Position numbers and translations under genes: made by a program | Assembly (NCBI GenBank): GCA_022013615.1 | Contig: JAKLQB010000619.1 | Location: 1 to 11,913, forward strand | DNA length: 11,913 nucleotides | Origin: Desulfobacterales bacterium | GTDB taxonomy: Bacteria > Desulfobacterota > DSM-4660 > Desulfatiglandales > Desulfatiglandaceae | Reading direction: 5' to 3' | The notes under the pieces: generated by a model | What the model was told of the DNA's origin: nothing | The model's input: the letters and a program-made list of their open reading frames with translations, nothing else | The model's database searches: none | Shown here: positions 1 to 5,894 of the stretch, one piece after another | How positions within the stretch are numbered: the stretch's first letter is position 1 | How the letters are laid out: every line of letters begins with the position of its first letter

Positions 1-117
1 AAACCATTCCAGAAGGTCTCTAATCGGCACGTGGGTAACAGTTTTTTGTGTATCTCAGTTGTTTATAGTCGATAAACCAAGGTCAGACAGAACCTGGTTC
101 TTAGGGGAATCAATTTT

Positions 118-147
118 GATGGCCCTGTAAAAAGTCAGAAGCCCATT
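118..147 (+). repeat. Left terminal inverted repeat of the IS
   Basis: It carries GTAAAAAGTC at 127-136 and GCCCATT at 141-147. It pairs with the right end at 1992-2020, with mismatches mainly at 122-126 and a one-base gap. It overlaps the transposase stop codon. Confidence 0.65.
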
Positions 148-1888
148 ATGCGGTAGTTATGGTCATATGCCCATAACTACGGATAAATAAGATAAAAAAC
201 TTTCTCAATTGGCTCAAAGCCATTAGAAGACGCTCTTTGATAACATAAATAGCATGCATTTGACCGCATAGACTGCTCCTATGAGCTGTCTGATCACAAC
301 TGACCGCCTTTCGGACGGCAGTTGCCCTGAAGATGTTCACTCCGATGGCTTTTAAGGTAGCACAGAACCGAACGGCCTTAAGACCTCTAACTCTCAGATG
401 TTTAACTCCGGTTCTTCTGTCGTATTCTGACACGGTAGCTTCAGAGCCTGAACGCCACCTGTAGCGGTCCTTAAACTCATCGGTTTGCTCATAGGCTCTT
501 CGCTTTGCCAATCTCATTTCTTTATCCGTATAGCGAAGATAATGATGCTTTTTTTTGCCTTGCTTCACCGGGCAACTGTTCTGGTTCGGACAATTCATGC
601 ACTGCTGGGAATCAAAAGCTACAGTGTGCCTGATTTTCTTCTTTTTTGTCCTAATAGGCTTATGGCCTTGCGGGCAAGAAACAATGGTTCCCTTTTCAGT
701 CACTTCAAAATCCGACAGGCTGATGCTACTTTCTTTTTTGCTGCCCATTGCAGGAGCAACAACCTCTACACCAAGCTGTTTGGCCTCCTGACAGTTCTCA
801 TCACTGCCATAAAGGGAATCGGCCAAGACTTCTTCAGGTGAAAGACTACGTTCCTTGGTCGATTCAATAGCGGGAATCAAGGCATTGGCATCGCTTTCAT
901 GGGCAGGGTCTACTTGAACATGGGTGATCAAATTCAGTGTCCCTTCTTTGGCTTCTTCCTGCTTACAGTAGGTCTCCATGATTTGTACCTGATAACCCTG
1001 TCCTTTATGACCACTGTATGTTGCGTCAGGATCTGAAGGGTTCTGAAGAGAGTCAGAAGGAATTTCTTTTGGCTTTTTCACTTCAACCGGATTCTTATCA
1101 TCTGATACATTGACATTGCATTGTTCTTTCAAAACGCGCTCAAGCAGTTTGTAACTATGCATAGTCTTGATTTCGGGATGATCTTTGAACTGCTGAACCA
1201 GATCAAAAAGATCAGCGCTGACTGAGGCAAGAGTTTTGGCCGATTCTGAAGGCTTCACCATAGAAAAGCATTGCAGGGGTTTCTCAGAAAGATATTTCTC
1301 AATAATGCCTTTATCTACAGTATCAAATAGCACTTCGTGACCTCGCTTTAAGTTGACCAGAAACTTGTTGATGCTTGAGGTAAAAATACCGATTCTACCC
1401 AGGCGCCGCATGTTGGATTTAATGTGAACTGAATCTATCCTTTGATTGTCGGTATTGACCTTGAAAACCTTTGCTAACTTATCGGTAGTATGTTCAAATA
1501 AAACTGCATCCAGAGCATTATCAACAACAATGCTGCGCATATTCCATAAGGTCTTAGGACACATATATTTGGCTGAATCCGACTCCTCGGTGATATTCAG
1601 CGCATAATGCCACTGGATGTTAAAAGATAATTGGTTGACTGTTTCTTCATCAGTCAGGTCGTGTGCTTGCTGAAGAACCAGAGCACCAAGCGCCGTGTAC
1701 AGTTCTTTTGTAGGACGGCCAAAATCATCATTAAAAAACGGGGCCACTTCGCCAACGGGGAGTTCACACAGAAGTTCTTTTTTAAATAGCCCCGCCCAGG
1801 ACTTATCCAGAAGTTCCCGGCGTTTGGGACTCAGAAAACTCCAGGGATCGAAAAGATCGTTCTGCTTTTGGTCTTTAATTCGAATCAT
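146..1888 (-). CDS. IS1182-family transposase (DDE type)
   Basis: This enzyme catalyses cut-and-paste or copy transposition of its own element. Residue numbers below count from the upstream ATG at 1903. The N-terminal half matches the DUF772-type region (LFDPWSFLSPKRR at 17-29). A DDE catalytic core follows: D157 in RIDSVHI, D362 in ADSLYGS, and a C-terminal E488 or E493 in RSGSEATVSEYDRR. A cysteine cluster (C410, C435, C438, C444) sits before the last acidic residue, typical of the IS1182 group. The frame is open for 585 codons with no internal stop, so it looks intact. I prefer the ATG at 1888 over that at 1903: AGGTG lies six bases upstream of it, the upstream ATG has no ribosome binding site, and relatives usually begin MIRIKDQKQ. 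The stop codon lies inside the left inverted repeat. Confidence 0.93.
   Translation of the reverse strand: MIRIKDQKQNDLFDPWSFLSPKRRELLDKSWAGLFKKELLCELPVGEVAPFFNDDFGRPTKELYTALGALVLQQAHDLTDEETVNQLSFNIQWHYALNITEESDSAKYMCPKTLWNMRSIVVDNALDAVLFEHTTDKLAKVFKVNTDNQRIDSVHIKSNMRRLGRIGIFTSSINKFLVNLKRGHEVLFDTVDKGIIEKYLSEKPLQCFSMVKPSESAKTLASVSADLFDLVQQFKDHPEIKTMHSYKLLERVLKEQCNVNVSDDKNPVEVKKPKEIPSDSLQNPSDPDATYSGHKGQGYQVQIMETYCKQEEAKEGTLNLITHVQVDPAHESDANALIPAIESTKERSLSPEEVLADSLYGSDENCQEAKQLGVEVVAPAMGSKKESSISLSDFEVTEKGTIVSCPQGHKPIRTKKKKIRHTVAFDSQQCMNCPNQNSCPVKQGKKKHHYLRYTDKEMRLAKRRAYEQTDEFKDRYRWRSGSEATVSEYDRRTGVKHLRVRGLKAVRFCATLKAIGVNIFRATAVRKAVSCDQTAHRSSLCGQMHAIYVIKERLLMALSQLRKFFILFIRSYGHMTITTA
153..180. other. 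Perfect 10-bp stem-loop at the transposase 3' end
   Basis: GTAGTTATGG (153-162) and CCATAACTAC (171-180) pair perfectly around an 8-base loop, inside the last codons of the transposase. Insertion sequences often carry structures near their ends that block incoming transcription or translation. That role is inferred here. There is no U-tract for a standard terminator. Confidence 0.6.
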
Positions 1889-1924
1889 GCCTTTCACCTG
1901 CATTTTGGTTGATTATGTGAGTTG

Positions 1925-1953
1925 CTTATACCAAAATGTAAAGCAAAAGGCAA
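1925..1953 (-). promoter_or_regulatory. Transposase sigma-70 promoter
   Basis: On the minus strand there is a -35 TTGCCT (1948-1953), a 17-bp spacer and a -10 TATAAG (1925-1930). The predicted start is near 1918, about 30 bases before the preferred ATG. A 9-bp inverted repeat (1901-1909 and 1930-1938) brackets the start region and could bind a regulator, but this is inference. Confidence 0.55.
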
Positions 1954-1991
1954 GCGAAAATAGCAGTTATTTTTAATTATTTCAAGATCTT

Positions 1992-2020
1992 AAATGGGTT
2001 TGACTTTTTACGAGTTCATC
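1992..2020 (-). repeat. Right terminal inverted repeat of the IS
   Basis: It carries GACTTTTTAC at 2002-2011, the exact complement of the left-end core, plus AATGGGTT at 1993-2000 and CATC at 2017-2020. It lies upstream of the transposase promoter. Confidence 0.65.
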
Positions 2021-2063
2021 AATTTTCGAGCACCCTTTATTTATTGTGTTATCCAGATCTAAA

Positions 2064-2100
2064 CACGAAGGGGTTAAGCGTTTAAGCCTAACCCCTTGTG
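2064..2100 (-). terminator. Hairpin after the tRNA operon, possible terminator
   Basis: AAGGGGTTA (2068-2076) pairs with TAACCCCTT (2089-2097). The outer CAC/GTG pairs extend the stem past one bulged G. It lies 17 bases beyond the CCA end of tRNA-Lys. The tail on the minus strand is only TTTAG, so termination is plausible but not textbook. Confidence 0.5.
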
Positions 2101-2116
2101 ATTATTAAGGTTTTAT

Positions 2117-2192
2117 TGGTGGGCCTGGAAGGGCTCGAACCTTCGGCCAATTGATTAAGAGTCAACTGCTCTGCCAGCTGAGCTACAGGCCC
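2117..2192 (-). tRNA. tRNA-Lys (anticodon CTT)
   Basis: The minus strand folds into a full cloverleaf. The acceptor stem is GGGCCTG/CAGGCCC, the D arm GCTC/GAGC, and the anticodon stem GTTGA/TCAAT (one G-U pair) with loop CTCTTAA. The T arm is GAAGG-TTCGAGC-CCTTC, followed by discriminator A. CCA is encoded at 2117-2119. The CTT anticodon reads the lysine codon AAG. It is the second gene in a two-tRNA transcript, 30 bases after tRNA-Arg. Confidence 0.96.
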
Positions 2193-2222
2193 TTGTGTTT
2201 TGCTTTTGATTGTGCTTAAATA

Positions 2223-2299
<77 letters not shown>

Positions 2300-2313
2300 A
2301 TTTGTAAAAAATT

Positions 2314-2342
2314 TGATTAACAGGGATATTATTTTTTGTCAA
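2314..2342 (-). promoter_or_regulatory. Candidate tRNA operon promoter
   Basis: On the minus strand a perfect -35 TTGACA (2337-2342) is followed after 17 bp by a poor -10, TAATCA (2314-2319). The start would fall about 8 bases before tRNA-Arg. The spacing fits; the weak -10 limits confidence. Confidence 0.45.
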
Positions 2343-2364
2343 CTGAATTTTTGTAAGAAATGGC

Positions 2365-2393
2365 TTGACATAAGTATGAATTAAATTTAAAAG
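2365..2393 (+). promoter_or_regulatory. rplM-rpsI promoter
   Basis: A perfect -35 TTGACA (2365-2370), a 17-bp AT-rich spacer and a -10 TAAAAG (2388-2393, 4 of 6 consensus) lie about 35 bp before the rplM ATG. It is arranged back to back with the tRNA promoter on the other strand. Confidence 0.6.
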
Positions 2394-2426
2394 AAATATT
2401 TTATCTCAGAAGACAGGACACTTGCT

Positions 2427-2855
2427 ATGAAGACATATGTTGCTAAAGAACAGGAAATTAGCAAAAAATGGTATTTGGTTGATGCCAAAGACAGGGTCTT
2501 AGGCAGGCTGGCAACTCAGATAGCCATGCGGCTGAGAGGAAAGCACAAACCCATCTTTACACCCCATGCGGATACTGGTGATTTTATTGTGGTTATCAAC
2601 GCCAATAAGGTGACGTTAACTGGCAGGAAATGGGACAAAAAGATTTATTATCGGCACACCGGTTACACGGGTGGTCTGAAAGAGATATCGGCAAAAAAGC
2701 TGCTTGAAAAGAAACCGGAGGACATCTTGCGTTTTGCCGTCAGGGGCATGCTTCCTAAAAACAGCCTGGGCCGCCGTCAGCTGAGAAAGTTAAAAATATA
2801 TTCCGGTTCAGAACATCCGCATCAGGCACAACAATTAGAGAAATTGGAGATTTAG
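2427..2855 (+). CDS. rplM: 50S ribosomal protein L13
   Basis: This is a structural protein of the large ribosomal subunit that binds 23S rRNA early in assembly. At 142 residues it has the normal bacterial length. It begins [10 protein letters not shown], contains [16 protein letters not shown] (residues 18-33), and carries the L13 signature near 105-133 ([20 protein letters not shown] followed by [11 protein letters not shown]). The ATG is preceded by AGGA at a spacing of eight bases. It is co-transcribed with rpsI: the L13 TAG stop at 2853-2855 is followed directly by the rpsI ATG. The rplM-rpsI order is conserved across most bacteria, and L13 commonly autoregulates the pair, though no operator is evident here. 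Confidence 0.98.
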   Translation: MKTYVAKEQEISKKWYLVDAKDRVLGRLATQIAMRLRGKHKPIFTPHADTGDFIVVINANKVTLTGRKWDKKIYYRHTGYTGGLKEISAKKLLEKKPEDILRFAVRGMLPKNSLGRRQLRKLKIYSGSEHPHQAQQLEKLEI

Positions 2856-3248
2856 ATGGCAGAAGAACAGTTTTACGGTACAGGAAAAAGAAAGACAGCC
2901 GTGGCTCGCGTGTGGCTGAGACCCGGTAACGGCCAAATGACAGTAAATAAAAAGCCTGTTGAGCAATATTTAGTTCGGGAATCGGACAGAACGCTTACTA
3001 TGGAACCTCTGAAGATTACCGATATGGCCGATAAATTTGATATATATGTCAATGTCAAAGGTGGTGGTATATCCGGACAGGCAGGGGCTATCCGCCATGG
3101 TATAACTCGCGCGCTCATTCTGGTGGACCCCAAATTGCGGGACACCGTTAAAAAAGAAGGGTTTCTGACCAGAGATTCGAGAATGAAGGAGCGAAAGAAG
3201 TACGGCCAGCCCGGTGCACGAAAGCGATTTCAATATTCAAAACGATAG
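2856..3248 (+). CDS. rpsI: 30S ribosomal protein S9
   Basis: This small-subunit ribosomal protein has a C-terminal tail that reaches the P-site tRNA. At 130 residues it is full length. The sequence shows [14 protein letters not shown] at the N-terminus and the S9 signature [19 protein letters not shown] at 69-87. The highly basic tail [16 protein letters not shown] ends in the invariant SKR. Its ribosome binding site GGAG lies inside the last codons of rplM, so the two genes are probably translationally coupled. An intrinsic terminator follows about 40 bp after the stop. Confidence 0.98.
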   Translation: MAEEQFYGTGKRKTAVARVWLRPGNGQMTVNKKPVEQYLVRESDRTLTMEPLKITDMADKFDIYVNVKGGGISGQAGAIRHGITRALILVDPKLRDTVKKEGFLTRDSRMKERKKYGQPGARKRFQYSKR

Positions 3249-3284
3249 GACTTTTTGTCTGCAGTTGTTTTAAGCGAATGAATG

Positions 3285-3312
3285 GGGAGTTGAAATTCAA
3301 CTCCCTTTTTTT
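3285..3312 (+). terminator. Intrinsic terminator of rplM-rpsI
   Basis: GGGAGTTG (3285-3292) and CAACTCCC (3298-3305) form a perfect 8-bp stem with a 5-base loop. Seven T residues (3306-3312) follow directly. This is a standard Rho-independent terminator. Confidence 0.92.
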
Positions 3313-3329
3313 ATGTCCAGAACTCGTTA

Positions 3330-3365
3330 AGTGGTTGAATAGTTGAGTAGAGTTAGGTGGTTAAA
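3330..3365. repeat. Degenerate 8-9 bp repeat, left arm
   Basis: Short units on the GTGGTTGA / ATAGTTGAG theme recur between the rpsI terminator and truA. AATAGTTGAGT (3339-3349) is exactly complementary to ACTCAACTATT (3471-3481), so this block and the one at 3459-3492 form a dispersed inverted repeat about 120 bp apart. I see no gene in 3313-3551. Confidence 0.55.
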
Positions 3366-3458
3366 TTCACGGACATATTTGTTTTTAGTAAAATAATTGG
3401 ACATTCACCATTTTGATATTTGCAACTTATTGAAATTAATATAATTATTTTTCAGATC

Positions 3459-3492
3459 AACCACTTAACCACTCAACTATTTGACTATATCT
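3459..3492. repeat. Degenerate 8 bp repeat, right arm
   Basis: It reads as successive octamers AACCACTT, AACCACTC, AACTATTT and GACTATAT. It is the inverted partner of the 3330-3365 block. The origin is unknown; it resembles low-complexity short-repeat islands rather than a coding or regulatory site. Confidence 0.55.
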
Positions 3493-3551
3493 AATGTCCT
3501 GGAAAAGGGCGTCTTCCATGTATGGGTTGAATAGGCGTATTGAGGGCTCCT

Positions 3552-4295
3552 GTGAATAGCAAGAACATCAGATTAAATTTGGCTTATGATGGCAGCCGCT
3601 ATCATGGATGGCAGCGCCAAAACAATGCATTGACAATCCAGGAGACCATTGAGGAAAAAATTGAAATGATGGTTTGTGAATCAGTCAAATTGATTGCGTC
3701 AGGACGAACGGATGCGGGGGTCCATGCCGTGAACCAGGTCTGCAATTTTAAAACCAGATCAAATATTGATCCCGAGGCCATCAAGAAAGGCCTCAACGGA
3801 CTCCTTCCGGACGATATTCTTGTAAGGGACGCAGAGTATGTCCCCTTTGAATTTCATGCCAGGTACAGTGCCAAAAGCAAGGTCTATGAATACAGAATAT
3901 TGAATCAGGAAGATCCTGATGTGTTTATGCGCAAGTATCTCTGGCATATCCGGACCCCTTTGGATTTAAAAGTAATAACGAAATGTCTTGGCCTTTTGTT
4001 GGGCAGGAATGACTTTTCTTCCTTCAGGTCTTCTGGCAGCGGAAACATGGATCCGGTAAGATCGATCATGCGGGCTGAACTGCATGGGACTGAACGTGGA
4101 CTGCTGCGGGTTATCATAAAAGCGGATGGTTTTTTAAGGCATATGGTGCGGAATATTGTTGGAACAGTTGTAGAGGCCGGTCTGGGTCGGATCAGTTTTA
4201 ATGGTTTTGAAAAGATATTTGAATCAAGGGATAGGCGGTCTGCAGGGATCAAAGCTCCACCACAGGGATTATTTCTTATGGATGTCCAATACTAA
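3552..4295 (+). CDS. truA: tRNA pseudouridine(38-40) synthase TruA
   Basis: This enzyme converts uridine to pseudouridine at positions 38, 39 and 40 of the tRNA anticodon stem-loop. It contains NLAYDGSRYHGWQRQ near the N-terminus and the catalytic motif ASGRTDAGVHA with nucleophile D54 (counting from the GTG). The tyrosine-containing motif VYEYRI and the C-terminal FLRHMVRNIVGTVVEAG are also present. At 247 residues it has the family length and is intact. I chose the GTG at 3552 because GAGGG lies about six bases upstream. An in-frame TTG at 3540 would add four residues but has a poorer ribosome binding site. It appears to be a single-gene unit, with a hairpin directly after the stop. Confidence 0.96.
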   Translation: MNSKNIRLNLAYDGSRYHGWQRQNNALTIQETIEEKIEMMVCESVKLIASGRTDAGVHAVNQVCNFKTRSNIDPEAIKKGLNGLLPDDILVRDAEYVPFEFHARYSAKSKVYEYRILNQEDPDVFMRKYLWHIRTPLDLKVITKCLGLLLGRNDFSSFRSSGSGNMDPVRSIMRAELHGTERGLLRVIIKADGFLRHMVRNIVGTVVEAGLGRISFNGFEKIFESRDRRSAGIKAPPQGLFLMDVQY

Positions 4296-4296
4296 A

Positions 4297-4325
4297 GAAG
4301 CCCCGCTTCAAACCTGCGAGGCTTC
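4297..4325 (+). terminator. GC-rich hairpin after truA, possible terminator
   Basis: GAAGCC (4297-4302) and GGCTTC (4320-4325) pair. An inner CGC/GCG (4304-4306 and 4316-4318) extends the stem past single unpaired bases. It starts two bases after the truA stop. No T-run follows, so intrinsic termination is uncertain. Confidence 0.4.
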
Positions 4326-4326
4326 G

Positions 4327-4358
4327 TGATACTGGATACTTGATCCTCGATACTGGTC
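4327..4358. repeat. GATACTGG-type short tandem repeat
   Basis: Degenerate units GATACTG, GATACTT, GATCCTC and GATACTG recur with a period of 7-8 bp. It is part of a non-coding stretch (4296-4578) that holds only repeats and dyads. Confidence 0.55.
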
Positions 4359-4362
4359 AAAG

Positions 4363-4519
4363 ATCCCGTCGTTAGCAGGGATAAATAAGAGAAAAGTAGG
4401 TAGTATGCAGTAGGCAGAAGGCGATAAGAGGGGCTTGCATGTTAACTCTGCTTACTCCTTACTCCTTACTGCGCACTTAGTACATCCAGCATCCCGTGAA
4501 AATTCCGCCGCGACGGGAT
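4363..4519. repeat. Inverted repeat pair ATCCCGTCG/CGACGGGAT bounding the repeat island
   Basis: ATCCCGTCG (4363-4371) and CGACGGGAT (4511-4519) are exact complements about 140 bp apart. Each also has a local partner: GGGAT at 4378-4382 for the left copy, and ATCCCGT at 4491-4497 for the right. A shared GGGATAAA follows both. This may mark the edges of a small non-coding repeat element. Confidence 0.4.
4394..4480. repeat. Imperfect inverted short-repeat island
   Basis: The left side (4396-4423) has purine-rich units (AGTAGGT, AGTATGC, AGTAGGC, AGAAGGC). The right side (4450-4470) has CTTACTC, CTTACTC and CTTACTG in heptamer tandem. The two sides are roughly complementary and could fold together. 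I see no open reading frame of note. Confidence 0.5.
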
Positions 4520-4578
4520 AAACATTGGAGATTCCAAAAATTTGACATAAATTTTAAGATATTGGTCTATTAAGACGG

Positions 4579-4737
4579 CTATCTTTCAGGTTCAGCCTCC
4601 TTTAAGGAATCACATACGGTTCTATGGATCTTTTTCCACACTCCCTCGAAAGAATTAACCGATACTCCCCCCATTTCAATAAATTTAACCACGATCTCTT
4701 TAGTGACTTTGAGGGAAAGTTCCTCATTGTTCTTCAT
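4579..4737 (-). CDS. Small conserved-looking protein, 52 aa, function unknown
   Basis: The minus strand encodes a complete 52-residue protein beginning MKNNEELSLKVTKEIVVKFI, with EMGGVSVNSFEGVWKKIH in the middle and a charged EAEPER end. The ATG at 4737 is preceded by GGGAG at nine bases. The sequence is mostly amphipathic helix, with no membrane segment and no cysteine pair (a single C42). From memory it resembles very short proteins common in sulfate-reducing Desulfobacterota, some of which carry the doubtful label conjugal transfer protein TraB. I do not endorse that function. It lies about 140 bp after the radical SAM gene on the same strand, possibly in the same transcript. Confidence 0.72.
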   Translation of the reverse strand: MKNNEELSLKVTKEIVVKFIEMGGVSVNSFEGVWKKIHRTVCDSLKEAEPER

Positions 4738-4770
4738 GAAAATTCACTCCCTTCCATCCTTGTTTGTTAA

Positions 4771-4812
4771 CCCCCGCTGAATGGAAGAAGGCCGTAAAAT
4801 ATTCAGCGAGGG
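4771..4812. other. Stem-loop upstream of the 52-aa gene
   Basis: CGCTGAAT (4775-4782) pairs with ATTCAGCG (4801-4808). CCC/GGG extends it to 12 positions with one mismatch; the loop is 18 bases. It lies about 34 bases before the small gene's start and after the radical SAM gene's stop. It could be an attenuator, processing site or repeat. Confidence 0.5.
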
Positions 4813-4818
4813 TATATG

Positions 4819-4848
4819 CTAAGAAAAACCTTGAAAGGCCCTCCTTAG
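4819..4848. other. Symmetric nested dyad after the radical SAM gene
   Basis: CTAAG (4819-4823) pairs with CTTAG (4844-4848). CCTT (4829-4832) pairs with AAGG (4835-4838), with equal five-base gaps on both sides. On the minus strand the inner stem is followed by TTTTT, so it could act as a weak terminator for the radical SAM gene. Confidence 0.35.
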
Positions 4849-4880
4849 ACTCCAATGTTTATCAAGGCTGAACTGAGAAA

Positions 4881-5894
4881 TCAATAACCCCATACGCCTG
4901 GGATTTTTATACCACACTTCGGGCATAGTTCATCTTTAATCTTATTCTGTATAACATTAAAGCCGACCCTGTCGATGAGGAGTTCATGGCAATTATGACA
5001 GAAGGTCTTTTCTCCCACATCTCCGGGAAGGTTGCCCGTGTAAACATATTTCAATCCTGCCTCATAACCGAGATCCCTTGCCCTCTTGATAGAATCAGGA
5101 GGCGTGGAACGGATATTGGTAAGATGGTAAGTGGGATGAAAACGGCTGATGTGCCATGGGATGTTCGGGTCCAGGCCGGCAAGGAACCGGGCAATCTCGT
5201 TGAGCTCTTCTGTTGAGTCATTGAGCCCGGGAATCAACAGGGTGGTTACCTCCAGCCAGACACCCATTTTTTTCATGGTCTCTAATGTGTTAAGAACCGG
5301 TCCCAGCTTTGCACCACACTGCTCCTTGTAAAATTTACCGCTGAATGCCTTTAGATCCACGTTTGCTGCATGAAGATCGGGAAATATGTCCTGGAGACAT
5401 TGCGCAGTCATGTATCCATTGGACACAAAAACGTTTTTTATCCCTTTGGACACTGCAAGCCGTGCCGTGTCCACTGCAAGCTCATAGAAAATGGTGGGCT
5501 CCGTGTAGGTATAAGAAATGGTTGCGGAGCGGGTGCTCAATGCCTCATCAACGATTCTATCCGGGCTCATGTCTTGTCCCATAATCCGGTCATGGTCGTT
5601 CGGCATTTGGGAGATATCAGCATTCTGGCAGAACAGGCATTTGAAGTTGCACCCAACAGTGGCTATGGAGTATGAGTGAGTTCCAGGTAAAAAATGGAAC
5701 AGGGGCTTTTTTTCGATGGGATCGCAGTGGCTGGCAATCACCTTTCCATATACAAGGCTGAAGAGCGTTCCGGAACGATTTTCCCTAACTCCACAAAGCC
5801 CTTTTTTTCCGTTCTTGATCAGGCAGGTATGGCTGCACAAGACGCAGCGAACTTTATCGTTTTCTAGTTTTTCGTACAGATAGGCCTCTTTCAT
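4881..5894 (-). CDS. amrS: AmmeMemoRadiSam-system radical SAM enzyme (AmrS-like)
   Basis: This is a cytoplasmic radical S-adenosylmethionine protein whose reaction is not firmly established to my knowledge. Numbering is from the upstream ATG at 5900. An N-terminal cysteine set (C19, C22, C26, C36, in RCVLCSHTCLI...GLCGVRENR) precedes the radical SAM cluster motif C84-x3-C88-x2-C91 in VGCNFKCLFCQN. A radical SAM barrel follows (TYTEPTIFYE, VSNGYMT, DLKAFS, LLIPGLND, WHISRFHP), then a C-terminal zinc-ribbon-like set C301/C304 and C326/C329. This layout matches the AMMECR1/Memo-linked radical SAM family rather than true pyruvate-formate-lyase activases. I chose the ATG at 5894: AAGGAG is nine bases away, versus only three for the ATG at 5900. 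The start overlaps the methyltransferase 3' end, indicating co-transcription. Neither AMMECR1 nor Memo is in the window, but they are often encoded elsewhere or fused. Confidence 0.88.
   Translation of the reverse strand: MKEAYLYEKLENDKVRCVLCSHTCLIKNGKKGLCGVRENRSGTLFSLVYGKVIASHCDPIEKKPLFHFLPGTHSYSIATVGCNFKCLFCQNADISQMPNDHDRIMGQDMSPDRIVDEALSTRSATISYTYTEPTIFYELAVDTARLAVSKGIKNVFVSNGYMTAQCLQDIFPDLHAANVDLKAFSGKFYKEQCGAKLGPVLNTLETMKKMGVWLEVTTLLIPGLNDSTEELNEIARFLAGLDPNIPWHISRFHPTYHLTNIRSTPPDSIKRARDLGYEAGLKYVYTGNLPGDVGEKTFCHNCHELLIDRVGFNVIQNKIKDELCPKCGIKIPGVWGY

Larger units (their letters stand above)
118..2020 (-). mobile_element. IS1182-family insertion sequence, about 1.9 kb
   Basis: One transposase gene fills nearly the whole element. 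Its ends are imperfect inverted repeats: the left end begins GATGGCCCTGTAAAAAGTC at 118, and the reverse complement of the right end begins GATGAACTCGTAAAAAGTC at 2020. The shared core GTAAAAAGTC is followed at both ends by a CCCATT-like block. A 6-bp direct repeat AATTTT (112-117 and 2021-2026), or 9 bp as ATCAATTTT, flanks the element and could be the target duplication. The 1903-bp length fits the family. The exact boundaries are inference: the last bases of the inverted repeats overlap the longer direct repeat. The element sits downstream of two tRNA genes transcribed towards it. Confidence 0.8.

Noticed and set aside
1..117. Gene fragment at the left edge
   Set aside because: Short open stretches exist in two frames but I recognise no protein, and the region is too short to judge.
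485..841. Plus-strand reading frames inside the transposase (485-841, 555-791, 1695-1976)
   Set aside because: They are antisense shadows of a clear transposase, have no ribosome binding sites and no recognisable domains.
2873..3233. Minus-strand frames within rpsI
   Set aside because: They are antisense to a highly conserved ribosomal protein.
3330..4480. CRISPR array from the short repeats around truA
   Set aside because: Units are 7-8 bp, degenerate and without unique spacers. No cas gene is present.
4881..5894. Pyruvate-formate-lyase activating enzyme
   Set aside because: The N-terminal CxxC-x3-C set, the C-terminal zinc ribbon and the overall layout match the AmmeMemoRadiSam family better, and there is no formate-lyase gene nearby.
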